This document shows, piece after piece, positions 8,256-15,955 of a stretch of 21,084 nt of DNA (position 1 is the first letter of the stretch; the number at the start of each line of letters is the position of its first letter). Below the pieces are notes generated by a model, which searched no databases, was not told where the DNA came from, and saw only the letters and a program-made list of their open reading frames with translations. Origin of the DNA: a virus; the IMG/VR virus record IMGVR_UViG_3300035670_001417, positions 1 through 21,084 of that record. One strand, given 5' to 3'. A program made the translations under genes and the position numbers.

Positions 8256-10747
8256 GTTTTCGGGAATGTATCGTCAACGGTGAGAACGAGGGCAAGCTCA
8301 CGCCCGACCAGGCTGCCAAGGCTGGCGGCTTATTTGATGAGCTCGAGGCGCAATACAAGGAGCGCATGACCCCGTCCGAGGCCAGCGCCCAGGCAGCTCG
8401 GGACACATTCGACGCACTGAAGAAAGAGGCGATCGAGAAGCGTCGCGTCAAGCTGTTGCAAATCCGCAACTGGAAAGAAATCAGCATGAACCTCCAGCAA
8501 TACGCTGGTGGCAAAGACCTGGGCAAAGCGGCCCAGGCCCTGCTGGACCGGGACGAATTCGCCCGATATTCCAATGTCGAGGCGCGTCGCAAGGCGGTGC
8601 TCGGCCAGATTTACTCCAAAATGGACGATGTTCTGGCCACCTTCCGACGCCGCGGCGCCACGGGATACCTGGGCAACAAGGCCACAGCCGAGGACATGGT
8701 GCGTGAAGTATTCGGGGAGGACACGGGAAACCAGGCTGCCAAGCAGCTAGCCCAGTCCTGGAGCGAGGCAGCTGACTATGCCCGCCAGCGCTTTAACAAG
8801 GCTGGTGGCGCTATCCCGAAACGCAAGGATTGGGGAATGCCCCAGATCCATGAGTCGATGCTGGTCCGAAAGGCTGGCCGGGACGAGTGGAAAAATTTTA
8901 TCCGGGACAAGCTCGACGCAGAGAAGATGATCGACGAGCGGACCGGGCTGAAGTTTACGCCGGAGCGTCTCGAGCTTGCGCTCGACGAGGTCTATGAGTC
9001 TATCGCCACAGAGGGCTGGAGCAAGGTCAGGCCGTCTGGAGCTGGTGGCAATCGATCACTAGCTGGCCGTCGCCAGGACCACCGGTTCCTGTCATTCAAA
9101 AACGCCGACGCCTGGCTCGAATACCAAAACCGATTCGGCAATCCGCAGCCGTTTGCGACGATGGTCAATCACCTCGAGGGCATGGCCAGGGACATCTCCA
9201 TGATGGAGATACTAGGGCCTAACCCTAATGCGACGGTCCGGTTTGTCCAGCAGACGGTGCTTAAGGACGCCAACATGCGCCAGGCAAGCGACGCAGCTGG
9301 CAATTATGTGGACCGAGCTCGCAGCCAGCTTGGGCAGTTTGACTCAATGTATTCGATCCTCAACGGCTCGACCATGTCGCCGGTCGATGGGGTGGTGGCC
9401 AGGACCTTTGCCGGAGCCAGGCAGATTCTCCAGGCGGCCCAGCTTGGCGCCGCTGCCGTCTCAGCTCTGACCGACATTAACTTCCAGCGGATCGCCGCCA
9501 AGACTTCCGCGGTCCCAGCTGCCAAAGTGGTCAAGCGGGTTGTGGAAAACATGATGCCCTTGGGCGTCGATGAGCGTGGCCGCCTGGCGTCTCGCCTCGG
9601 ATTGATCGCTGAAAACTGGACCAGCCTGGCGTCAGCTCAAGCCCGATTCGTGGGTGATGTCACTGGCCCGGAAATCACCCAGCGCATCAGCGACACGGTC
9701 ATGCGGATCACCCTGCTGTCACCCTGGACCCAGGCTGGCCGGTGGGCATTCGGCATGGAATTTATGGGATACCTGGCCGACCAGGTGGGCAAGAAATTTA
9801 CCGAGCTCGACAAGCCACTGCAAGATACCTTGCGCCGCTACGGGTTCGGACCCGACGGCTGGGAGACGATTCGGACAGCTGGCCTGTATGACTATGAGGG
9901 CTCCAAGTTTCTGCGCCCCGAGGAGATCAGCGAAATGACCGGCCTGGGCGATAACCAGGCAGACCGATTCGCCACCCGGTTCCTGGAGATGATCCAGACC
10001 GAGACGGAGTTTGCGGTCCCCTCGAGCTCGGTCCGCGGTCGGACCATGCTGGTTGGCGAATCGCGGCCAGGAACCTTTATCGGTGAGGTGGCCAGGTCAT
10101 TCGCCATGTATAAGAATTTTCCGGTCACGCTGCTCAATACTCATGTCATGCGGGCCGTCAACCAGGAGGGCGCCGGCAAGAAGGGCGCCTACATGGCCGA
10201 CCTGATTATCTCGACCACCCTGTTCGGCGCTATGGCCATGCAGCTCAAGGAGGTCAGCAAGGGCCGGGACCCTCGGACCATTGCGACGCCAGAGTTCTGG
10301 GGTGCGGCCATGCTGCAGGGCGGTGGCCTGGGAATCCTGGGCGACTTCCTGTTTAACGATGTCAACCGATTCGGCGGTGGCCTGGAGCAGACCGTGGCCG
10401 GTCCGGTGGTCGGGTTCCTGGACGACACGCGGCGCCTGACTATTGGAAACCTCCAGGAGCTGGCCACAGGCAAGGACACCAATTTCGTGCGCGAGCTCAT
10501 CAATTATGGTGGCCGGTACACGCCAGGCGCCTCGATCTGGTACCTGCGCCTGGGGCTGGAGCGCCTGGTCCTGGACCAGCTGCAGACCTGGGGCGACCCA
10601 GAGGCAAAGCAGAGAATGCGCCAGCTCGAGGCAAAATACCGCAGGGAAACCGGTCAGAGATACTGGTGGGCGCCAGGCGATGTCTCGCCTGACCGGGCGC
10701 CAGACTTTTCAGCAATTACGGCGGAACCGCCGCCACGGAGGAAATGA
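8252..10747 (+). CDS. Large internal virion (ejection) protein, gp16-position
   Basis: 831 residues from the ATG at 8252, chosen because it overlaps the previous stop as ATGA; an in-frame GTG nine bases upstream is less likely. The N-terminus (SFRECIVNG, then GKLTPDQAAKAGGLFDELE) and the C-terminus (YTPGASIWYLRLGLERL, then GQRYWWAPGD..PDRAPDFS) are patterns I associate with very large podoviral ejection proteins. Several Ala/Gly-rich hydrophobic stretches near residues 385-410 and 650-700 could help cross membranes. No lysozyme or lytic transglycosylase motif of the T7 gp16 type is visible. Together with the 1079-aa protein it occupies the place of T7 gp16 (1318 aa), so the gp16 role may be shared between two polypeptides. 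The stop overlaps a 16-codon mini-ORF. Confidence 0.75.
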   Translation: MSFRECIVNGENEGKLTPDQAAKAGGLFDELEAQYKERMTPSEASAQAARDTFDALKKEAIEKRRVKLLQIRNWKEISMNLQQYAGGKDLGKAAQALLDRDEFARYSNVEARRKAVLGQIYSKMDDVLATFRRRGATGYLGNKATAEDMVREVFGEDTGNQAAKQLAQSWSEAADYARQRFNKAGGAIPKRKDWGMPQIHESMLVRKAGRDEWKNFIRDKLDAEKMIDERTGLKFTPERLELALDEVYESIATEGWSKVRPSGAGGNRSLAGRRQDHRFLSFKNADAWLEYQNRFGNPQPFATMVNHLEGMARDISMMEILGPNPNATVRFVQQTVLKDANMRQASDAAGNYVDRARSQLGQFDSMYSILNGSTMSPVDGVVARTFAGARQILQAAQLGAAAVSALTDINFQRIAAKTSAVPAAKVVKRVVENMMPLGVDERGRLASRLGLIAENWTSLASAQARFVGDVTGPEITQRISDTVMRITLLSPWTQAGRWAFGMEFMGYLADQVGKKFTELDKPLQDTLRRYGFGPDGWETIRTAGLYDYEGSKFLRPEEISEMTGLGDNQADRFATRFLEMIQTETEFAVPSSSVRGRTMLVGESRPGTFIGEVARSFAMYKNFPVTLLNTHVMRAVNQEGAGKKGAYMADLIISTTLFGAMAMQLKEVSKGRDPRTIATPEFWGAAMLQGGGLGILGDFLFNDVNRFGGGLEQTVAGPVVGFLDDTRRLTIGNLQELATGKDTNFVRELINYGGRYTPGASIWYLRLGLERLVLDQLQTWGDPEAKQRMRQLEAKYRRETGQRYWWAPGDVSPDRAPDFSAITAEPPPRRK

Positions 10748-10794
10748 TGGCAAAACCGACCATTCTAGGTTATAAAAACGCAGGGGAAAAATAA
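10744..10794 (+). CDS. 16-residue mini-ORF coupling the ejection gene to the tail fibre gene
   Basis: ATG at 10744 overlaps the upstream stop (ATGA), and its TAA overlaps the tail fibre ATG (TAATG). It encodes MMAKPTILGYKNAGEK. It bridges the only gap between two genes in this otherwise overlapping series, suggesting ribosomes are handed across by reinitiation. GGGGAAAAA just before the fibre start may be a weak ribosome-binding site. Whether the peptide itself does anything cannot be told from sequence. Confidence 0.35.
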   Translation: MMAKPTILGYKNAGEK

Positions 10795-12215
10795 TGGCAG
10801 ATTATCCGATCTCACCCGTAGTGCGTCGCGTTGTTTACACCGCCTCTGCTGGTGTAGGCCCCTACGCCTTTACCTTTGAAATCCTGGCTCAGACCGACAT
10901 CGATGTTTATGTCGACTCGACGCTAAAGACGCTGACCACGGATTACACGGTCACGATCAACGCAAACGGCACGGGCGAAATTACTTTTGTCTCTGCGCCG
11001 ACTTCAACAGCTCGCGTCACGATTGTCGGCGCCAGGTCGATCGAACGGGCCACGGACTTTGTGACCGGTGGCGACCTGACGGCCAGCTCCCTTAACCTGG
11101 CGCTGGATCAGAATGTGATCTTCTCTCAGCAAAATGCTGAAGCGCTTGGCCGTGCAATCCTTGCGCCGGTGACTGACCCGAGCTCCATTAACATGGTGCT
11201 GCCGGCTCAGACCAGCCGGGCCGGTAAGGTCCTGTCGTTTAACTCCAGCACGGGAAACCCAGAGACCAGCATTACGGTGACGGCCATTAACGATGCTGCC
11301 ACCAATGCAGCAGCCGCGGCGGCCAGCGCTTCAGCTGCGGCTAGCTCGGCCAGCGCTGCATCCTCAAGCGCCAGCTCGGCCTCCTCATCAGCAAGCGCTG
11401 CCAGCAGCTCGGCCAGTGCGGCGTCGAGCTCTGCAAGCTCGGCAAGCAGCTCGGCAAGCGCGGCATCTTCTAGCGCGTCAGCTGCAGCCTCGAGCGAAAT
11501 TCATGCAGCCTCTAGCGAGACTGCAGCTGCAGGCTCCGCCTCTGCTGCTGCCAGCTCGGCGAGCTCTGCATCCTCTAGCGCTTCAGCTGCAGCTGGATCG
11601 GCCAGCACGGCCAGCTCGGCTCAGGCTGCGGCGGAGGCTGCAAGGGACGCCACCCTGGCCGCTTACGATAACTTTGACGACCGCTACCTGGGAGCCAAGA
11701 GCTCCGACCCGTCGGTGGACAATGACGGCAATGCCCTGGTGGCCGGCGCCCTGTACTTCAACACCACCTCGAGCGTGATGAAGCTCTACACGGGCAGCGC
11801 CTGGGTCGCAGCCTATGTGAGCGGCGCAGACTACCTGGCCAAGGCGAATAACCTCTCGGACCTGGTCAGCGCGCCCACGGCTAGAATCAACATTGGGATC
11901 GAGACCGGAGCTACCGGCTCAACGAAAGTGGCCTCTGGCACTGCGGCGCAAAGGGATGGATCACCAGCTGCGGGTTACTTTCGGTTCAATACCGATGTCG
12001 CAAAGTTTGAGGGTTACAACGGAACAGCCTGGGGCGCAGTGGGTGGTGGGGCAACAGGTGGTGGCAGCGACGCAGTGTTCGTTGAGAATGACCAGGTGGT
12101 GACCACAAATTACACAATTCCGTCCGGCAAAAATGCGATGAGCACTGGGCCGGTTACTGTCAACTCCGGGGTGACTGTCACAGTCAGCACCGGCTCACGA
12201 TATGTGGTGATCTGA
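10794..12215 (+). CDS. Tail fibre protein with T7 gp17-type N-terminal domain
   Basis: 473 residues. Residues 1-125 match the T7 tail fibre N-terminal domain (VYTASAGVGPYAFTFEI near 14-30, D.YV.., and TASSLNLALDQNVIFSQQNA near 96-115), which attaches the fibre to the tail. Residues about 168-287 are an Ala/Ser repeat shaft. Residues about 290-350 contain DRYLGAKSSDPSVDNDG and GALYFNT, then LYTGSAW, a common fibre motif. The C-terminus (FVENDQVVTTNYTIPSGKNA then VNSGVTVTVSTGS) is a beta-rich cap seen in many marine phage fibres. There is no obvious enzymatic spike domain. The gene lies directly after the ejection genes, as gp17 does in T7, and the distal adhesin genes follow immediately. Confidence 0.88.
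   Translation: MADYPISPVVRRVVYTASAGVGPYAFTFEILAQTDIDVYVDSTLKTLTTDYTVTINANGTGEITFVSAPTSTARVTIVGARSIERATDFVTGGDLTASSLNLALDQNVIFSQQNAEALGRAILAPVTDPSSINMVLPAQTSRAGKVLSFNSSTGNPETSITVTAINDAATNAAAAAASASAAASSASAASSSASSASSSASAASSSASAASSSASSASSSASAASSSASAAASSEIHAASSETAAAGSASAAASSASSASSSASAAAGSASTASSAQAAAEAARDATLAAYDNFDDRYLGAKSSDPSVDNDGNALVAGALYFNTTSSVMKLYTGSAWVAAYVSGADYLAKANNLSDLVSAPTARINIGIETGATGSTKVASGTAAQRDGSPAAGYFRFNTDVAKFEGYNGTAWGAVGGGATGGGSDAVFVENDQVVTTNYTIPSGKNAMSTGPVTVNSGVTVTVSTGSRYVVI
11296..11655 (+). repeat. Ala/Ser-rich degenerate repeat shaft in the tail fibre
   Basis: About 120 codons are almost entirely Ala and Ser, in units such as AASSSAS and SASSASS, with recurring DNA words such as agctcggc and aagcgct. 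It is a low-complexity coding repeat, probably forming a trimeric coiled shaft, and could expand or contract by slippage or recombination. Confidence 0.85.
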
Positions 12216-12216
12216 T

Positions 12217-12744
12217 ATGGCACTAGAACTTAACGGAACGACTGGCGTATCGCTGGTACAGAACGGCGTTATCACTGACGCTAACCTGCCAGCGGGCAGT
12301 GTGTTGCAGGTGGTGCAGGCTATAAAGACAGACACTTTTTCTACATCAAGCACTTCATTTGTAGATGTAACAGGCATGAGCGCAACGCTGACGCCAGCTA
12401 GCGCTTCAAATAAAGTTCTTGTAATTGTCAACATGACTGTTGGTCAATGGCCTAATAATTTTGCCGTTTCAAATCTTGTCCGAAACGGAACGGCCATCGC
12501 CCAACCCACAACTGCCTCAACTTTTCAAGCCAGCATGAATAGTTATCCCGGTGATATTGGCGGAAGCGGATCATCTCAACTTGTTCAAGTGTTGACATGG
12601 CTTGATTCGCCAAACTCTGTGTCAGCGGTTACTTACAAGGTGCAAATGCTGACAACTGGCGGAACTGCTTGGGTTAATGCTAGACCGGTATCCCAAAACG
12701 GAACAACTGTTTCGTCAATTACCCTCATGGAGATTGCAGCATGA
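12217..12744 (+). CDS. Distal tail / receptor-binding module protein
   Basis: 175 residues, starting MALELNGTTGVSLVQNGVI, a start typical of distal tail proteins in marine phages. A beta-rich body (FSTSSTSFVDVTGMSATLTP, then SNKVLVIVNMTV, and a C-terminal SSITLMEIAA) resembles compact fibre-tip jelly-roll domains with unknown ligand. It follows the tail fibre with a one-base gap and overlaps the next small gene by ATGA. Base composition is lower in GC than the ejection genes, and the AGCT tetramer that is common elsewhere appears only once. Likely role, by context: receptor recognition or fibre tip. No enzymatic motif seen. Confidence 0.65.
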   Translation: MALELNGTTGVSLVQNGVITDANLPAGSVLQVVQAIKTDTFSTSSTSFVDVTGMSATLTPASASNKVLVIVNMTVGQWPNNFAVSNLVRNGTAIAQPTTASTFQASMNSYPGDIGGSGSSQLVQVLTWLDSPNSVSAVTYKVQMLTTGGTAWVNARPVSQNGTTVSSITLMEIAA

Positions 12745-13040
12745 GACACGAAGCAATCTACAACACGCACCCAACAGTAGTTTCGATCGACGACACGGCC
12801 GGTGCATTCGATGCCCAGGGCAACCAGGTCGCTATCGACGAGTCGCTGGTCGCCGCCGAGATCACCCGCCTAGAAGCCGACTACGCTGCCAAGAAATACC
12901 AGCGTGGCAGGGCTGCTGCGTATCCGTCCCTGGCAGAGCAGATGGATATGCAGTACTGGGACAGCGTGAACGGCACGACAGTCTGGGCCGACACAATTGC
13001 GGCGATTAAGGCCGCTCACCCGAAACCGGAGGGCCAATAA
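12741..13040 (+). CDS. Small tail accessory protein (XkdW-like pattern)
   Basis: 99 residues. The C-terminal half reads AAAYPSLAEQMDMQYWDSVN, then GTTVWADTIAAIKAAHPKPE. The pattern of YPS..EQ.DM.YWD, then W and I..IK..HPKP, is common in small phage proteins encoded next to tail fibre genes and sometimes called XkdW-like. Its function is not established; fibre chaperone or minor tail component are both possible. It overlaps the preceding adhesin gene (ATGA) and its TAA overlaps the next ATG, so it is expressed as part of the tail array. Confidence 0.65.
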   Translation: MRHEAIYNTHPTVVSIDDTAGAFDAQGNQVAIDESLVAAEITRLEADYAAKKYQRGRAAAYPSLAEQMDMQYWDSVNGTTVWADTIAAIKAAHPKPEGQ

Positions 13041-13570
13041 TGTCCAAGGTAGCCATCGCCGGCAACGCAAGCGGAACCGGCACTTTTACAATCGCTGCGC
13101 CAAACTCGAACAGCGACCGCACGCTGAACCTTCCCGACAGCGCAGGCACTCTGCTGCACGACGCATCGAGCCTGGCTGCTGCGAACCTTACCGGCGATGT
13201 CGCTGCTGCCCGGATTACTGGTGCGCTTAACGCCACCGGCTCTGCCCCCATTTATGCCTGCCGTGCTTGGGTGAACTTTAATGGCGAAAGTACTGTTGCA
13301 ATTCGTGCAAGCGGGAATGTATCAAGCATTACGGATAACGGCACTGGCGACTATACGGTTAACTTTACGACTGCAATGCCTGATGTAAATTATGCGACTA
13401 CTGCATTTGCTGCTCAAGAGAGTGGAGCAACGGATAACAATGTAACCATTGTTGGGCAAAAGGGAGCAGTATCGTCTAACTACACAACAAGCAGTTGTCG
13501 TTTACAGTGCATTCGGCAAGACGCGAATATTGGCGACCTTCGAGTAATTGCTGCGGCCTTCTTCCGCTAG
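13040..13570 (+). CDS. Distal tail / receptor-binding module protein
   Basis: 176 residues. The N-terminus (GNASGTGTFTIAAPNSNSDR then TLNLPDSAGTLL) is a recurring phage fibre attachment motif. The C-terminal domain (PIYACRAWVNFNG, then VAIRASGNVSSITDNGTGDY, and a Cys-containing end) is a compact beta domain that I recognise as widespread in fibre tips of aquatic phages. Ligand and exact function are unknown. It is the second of three adhesin-like proteins in a row, coupled by TAATG to the gene before. Its TAG stop forms part of the ribosome-binding site (TAGGAG) of the next gene. Confidence 0.7.
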   Translation: MSKVAIAGNASGTGTFTIAAPNSNSDRTLNLPDSAGTLLHDASSLAAANLTGDVAAARITGALNATGSAPIYACRAWVNFNGESTVAIRASGNVSSITDNGTGDYTVNFTTAMPDVNYATTAFAAQESGATDNNVTIVGQKGAVSSNYTTSSCRLQCIRQDANIGDLRVIAAAFFR

Positions 13571-13578
13571 GAGCAAAC

Positions 13579-13767
13579 ATGAACCAACGCATAATTTTTC
13601 CTACTGATGACGGCGGCGTGGCGATCATTGTCCCTGCTGAGTGCGGACTGACGATTGAAGAGATTGCCGCAAAGGATGTCCCTGCTGGCAAGCCTTATGA
13701 GATTGTGGACGCTGCTGACATTCCCTCTGACCGCACTTTTAGGAACGCATGGACATGGCAATCGTAA
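13579..13767 (+). CDS. Small tail accessory protein, 62 aa
   Basis: The start at ATG 13579 is fixed by the good ribosome-binding site TAGGAG just upstream; an earlier in-frame ATG would lie inside the previous gene. The protein begins MNQRIIFPTDDGGVAIIVPA and ends SDRTFRNAWTW. The P..DR.FR.AW pattern is common in small proteins next to phage tail fibre genes. Its function is unknown, but it probably acts in tail fibre assembly or as a minor tail component. Its 3' end overlaps the following small gene by 19 bases in a different frame, as these two small genes often seem to be paired. Confidence 0.65.
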   Translation: MNQRIIFPTDDGGVAIIVPAECGLTIEEIAAKDVPAGKPYEIVDAADIPSDRTFRNAWTWQS

Positions 13768-13991
13768 TCGACCTGACCAAGGCTAAAGGCATAGCCCACG
13801 ACAAGCGCAGGGCGGCTCGCTCTGTTGAGTTTGCGCCGCTGGACATTAAGGCCACGATCCCTGCCGAGGCTGCCGCTGCTGAAGCAGAGCGACAGGCTAT
13901 TCGTGACAAGTACGCTGCCATGCAGACTGCCATCGACGCAGCTAGCACAGTGGATGAAATCAAGGCGGCAATGCCACAGGAGGGTGCGTAA
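13749..13991 (+). CDS. Small tail accessory protein, 80 aa, helical C-terminus
   Basis: Begins MDMAIVIDLTKAKGIAHDKR; a second in-frame ATG at 13755 is an equally good start. The N-terminal IDLTKAK..AHDKRR.AR pattern and the Ala/Glu-rich helix, followed by IDAASTVDEIKAAMP, resemble small proteins paired with tail fibre genes in aquatic phages. The last part looks like the helical ends of phage DUF4376-type tail accessory proteins. No catalytic motif. Its TAA overlaps the next ATG (TAATG), coupling it to the third adhesin-like gene. Function inferred only from neighbourhood. Confidence 0.6.
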   Translation: MDMAIVIDLTKAKGIAHDKRRAARSVEFAPLDIKATIPAEAAAAEAERQAIRDKYAAMQTAIDAASTVDEIKAAMPQEGA

Positions 13992-15133
13992 TGTCTACGC
14001 TAAAAGTAACAGAGATTCTCGACACCGCTGGTGGCAACACAGTCACCATTAACGGAGCCACGCCCACGACATACAACACTATGGGCCGCAACCGCATCAT
14101 CAATGGGGCGATGCAGATAGATCAGAGGAATGCTGGTGCGAGTGTTACACCTACCGATGGACAGTACACGGTTGACAGGTTTCTTTGTGGTGTTTCTCAA
14201 GCATCAAAACTTACGGCTCAACAAAGCTCTACTGCTCCAACAGGTTTTAGCAATTCATTACTAATTACTTCAAGTTCAGCATATTCAATTACATCAACTG
14301 ATTACTTTGATATTCAACAACGAATTGAAGGCTTTAATACAGCAGACTTGATGTGGGGTACTGCAAACGCCAAAACAATTACTTTATCGTTTTGGGTTCG
14401 TTCTAGTTTAACTGGGACTTTTGGTGGGTGTATTCGCAATAGCGCACAAAACTATAGTTTTGTATTTGGTTACACAATCGGTACAGCAGATACTTGGGAA
14501 CAAAAAACAATAACTATTGCTGGCCCCACAAGTGGAACTTGGATCGGCGGAACTAACGGCGTTGGAATGATAGTTCAATTCTCTCTTGGTATGGGTTCGA
14601 CATTAAGCAATACTGCAGGGTCTTGGTATTCTGGCAACTATCGTTCCGTCACAGGCGCAACCAGCGTAGTCGGCACTTCAGGCGCCACTTGGTACATCAC
14701 CGGCGTACAACTAGAAGTCGGCAGTGTGGCTACTGAGTTTGAGCGCAGACCTTATGGCACTGAGTTAGCGTTGTGTCAGAGGTACTACCAGAAAGCAATG
14801 CCGCAAGGAACAAAGCCAGCCAACCCATGTGAGGGAACAGGCAGCACAGCAACCGCTATTAACGCCAATGAGTTAATAAGTTTTGCAATTAAATTTCCAG
14901 TTGTAATGAGAACCACCCCAACTTTGACTGTTTTTAAACCTAACGCAGGAATTTCTACTGCTGATGGAAAGTATTCCGTTAATTTAAGCGGCGGTTGGAC
15001 AGCAACTACAGATAGCACTTATAACTCTTTAACAGATTGTGAAATGCAATTTTATTTTACCCAATCTGGTTCGTTTACTTTTGGTCAAACTTATTTGATA
15101 TTAGGTTCTTACACATTAAGTGCGGAGTTATAA
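13991..15133 (+). CDS. Large distal tail protein, probable carbohydrate- or receptor-binding
   Basis: 380 residues. The N-terminus (MSTLKVTEILDTAGGNTVTI) and the MGRNRIINGAMQIDQRNAGA segment near residue 32 are recurring features of long distal tail proteins in aquatic phages. Residues about 60-250 form a jelly-roll-like beta region ending in ITGVQLEVGSVATEFERRPY, typical of carbohydrate-binding-like fibre modules. ELALCQRYYQK follows, and the last 100 residues form another beta domain. From about 14160 on, the gene is clearly AT-richer than the ejection genes and uses many codons ending in A or T, which suggests acquisition from a different source. Ligand unknown. Stop is directly followed by the next ATG. 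Confidence 0.72.
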   Translation: MSTLKVTEILDTAGGNTVTINGATPTTYNTMGRNRIINGAMQIDQRNAGASVTPTDGQYTVDRFLCGVSQASKLTAQQSSTAPTGFSNSLLITSSSAYSITSTDYFDIQQRIEGFNTADLMWGTANAKTITLSFWVRSSLTGTFGGCIRNSAQNYSFVFGYTIGTADTWEQKTITIAGPTSGTWIGGTNGVGMIVQFSLGMGSTLSNTAGSWYSGNYRSVTGATSVVGTSGATWYITGVQLEVGSVATEFERRPYGTELALCQRYYQKAMPQGTKPANPCEGTGSTATAINANELISFAIKFPVVMRTTPTLTVFKPNAGISTADGKYSVNLSGGWTATTDSTYNSLTDCEMQFYFTQSGSFTFGQTYLILGSYTLSAEL

Positions 15134-15289
15134 ATGTATAAATTATTCACACCACCGTCTGGGCAAGAATCCGTAAAACGCCTATCCGACAACGCTTTCA
15201 TCCCCTTCGACCCCGCCAACACAGACTATCAGGAATACTTGAAGTGGGTTGCCGAGGGTAACGAGCCTCTGCCTGCTGACGGAGAATAG
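15134..15289 (+). CDS. Small tail accessory protein, 51 aa
   Basis: ATG at 15134 directly follows the TAA of the previous gene; the frame is open to TAG at 15287-15289. The protein reads MYKLFTPPSGQESVKRLSDN, then AFIPFDPANTDYQEYLKWVA and a short acidic end. The pattern SD.AFIP.DPAN.DY..YL.W.AEG is very frequent in small proteins or C-termini next to phage tail fibre genes. Function is not established; a tail-fibre-associated role is likely. It is the third small accessory gene that follows an adhesin-like gene in this array. Confidence 0.75.
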   Translation: MYKLFTPPSGQESVKRLSDNAFIPFDPANTDYQEYLKWVAEGNEPLPADGE

Positions 15290-15291
15290 AC

Positions 15292-15456
15292 ATGAGCTCT
15301 GTAAGCGAGGTTGAAGCAAAGCTTATGACCCATGAGGAGGTCTGCGCCGTACGCTATGAAGGGATCAATGCCAGGCTCAAGCGCCTGGAGACAATCCTAA
15401 TCGGCTCAGCTGGGGCGATCATCATTTTGCTTTTGAGCATTGTCTTGAAAGTCTAG
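15292..15456 (+). CDS. XhlA-like small membrane protein, 54 aa (lysis-associated)
   Basis: The open frame runs from ATG 15292 to TAG 15454-15456. Residues 1-33 are charged and helical (MTHEEVCAVRYEGINARLKR near 12-31) and residues 34-53 form one strong membrane segment (ILIGSAGAIIILLLSIVLKV near 35-54). This is the architecture of XhlA-type phage membrane proteins, which act with a holin and endolysin in cell lysis. It is the first gene of a run of membrane genes leading to the endolysin, supporting a lysis role. There is no signal peptide. The exact partner relation is inferred. Confidence 0.7.
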   Translation: MSSVSEVEAKLMTHEEVCAVRYEGINARLKRLETILIGSAGAIIILLLSIVLKV

Positions 15457-15457
15457 C

Positions 15458-15952
15458 GTGGCTGGCATTGATGACCTGGTCTCATCCGTCACCAATCCAG
15501 TCAACCAACTCCGTGCCGGCGTCGACGCCGCAAAGGAAGCGGTGGCGGTGGTCGAGGACATGCAGCAGGTCGTCCAGCAGGTCCAGCAGCTCAACGAAAA
15601 AACCATCGCGGCGCGCACAGCCTGGCGCAAGAAGAAGGCCCAGGTCAAGGGCGACTATGCTTTTGTCGACGCAGTGGACGAGTACAAACGGGTAAAGGAA
15701 GCCGAGGAGCTGCGCAAAGAGCTGCGCGCCCAGGTGATTAGCAAATGGGGCGAGGCCGGCTGGGCCGAGGTGGAGGTGATCGAGGCCAGGCAAAGGGAGG
15801 ATCTGAAGAAGATCTACACCGAGGAGGGGCACGATCGCGCCAAGCTGCGGCAATTCGCCGTGGTCTACTGGTCCCTGTCGTTTATTTTTGTAGGGTGGTT
15901 ATGGGTCGCGGGTTACATTCGCGAGTGGTCGTCAATCGTTTTCCCGGAGTGA
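15458..15952 (+). CDS. Coiled-coil protein with one C-terminal membrane segment
   Basis: 164 residues, starting at GTG 15458 just after the previous TAG; no strong ribosome-binding site, so reinitiation is likely. Residues 20-60 (KEAVAVVEDMQQVVQQVQQL) and 75-130 look like coiled coils rich in Gln, Glu and Lys. Residues about 133-154 (FAVVYWSLSFIFVGWLWVAG) form a membrane segment followed by a short C-terminal tail. I do not recognise a named family. Placement between an XhlA-like protein and holins suggests it regulates or scaffolds lysis, or that it is a spanin-like linker, but no lipoprotein or classic i-spanin topology is seen. Confidence 0.65.
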   Translation: MAGIDDLVSSVTNPVNQLRAGVDAAKEAVAVVEDMQQVVQQVQQLNEKTIAARTAWRKKKAQVKGDYAFVDAVDEYKRVKEAEELRKELRAQVISKWGEAGWAEVEVIEARQREDLKKIYTEEGHDRAKLRQFAVVYWSLSFIFVGWLWVAGYIREWSSIVFPE

Positions 15953-15955
15953 GAA

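Noticed and set aside
11296-11655. CRISPR-like or tandem DNA repeat
   Set aside because: Units are short, irregular and in frame, and explained by the Ala/Ser shaft; no constant repeat with unique spacers.
11293-11778. 161-aa open frame in the tail fibre repeat region
   Set aside because: Low-complexity out-of-frame translation of the Ala/Ser repeat.
13495-13578. Earlier start of the 62-aa tail accessory gene
   Set aside because: The extra 28 residues overlap the previous gene and do not resemble the family; the TAGGAG site precedes ATG 13579.
10794-15289. Invertible tail fibre segment served by the serine recombinase
   Set aside because: I could not find paired inverted crossover-like sites flanking any part of the tail array; proper repeat search over the complete genome is required to exclude it.
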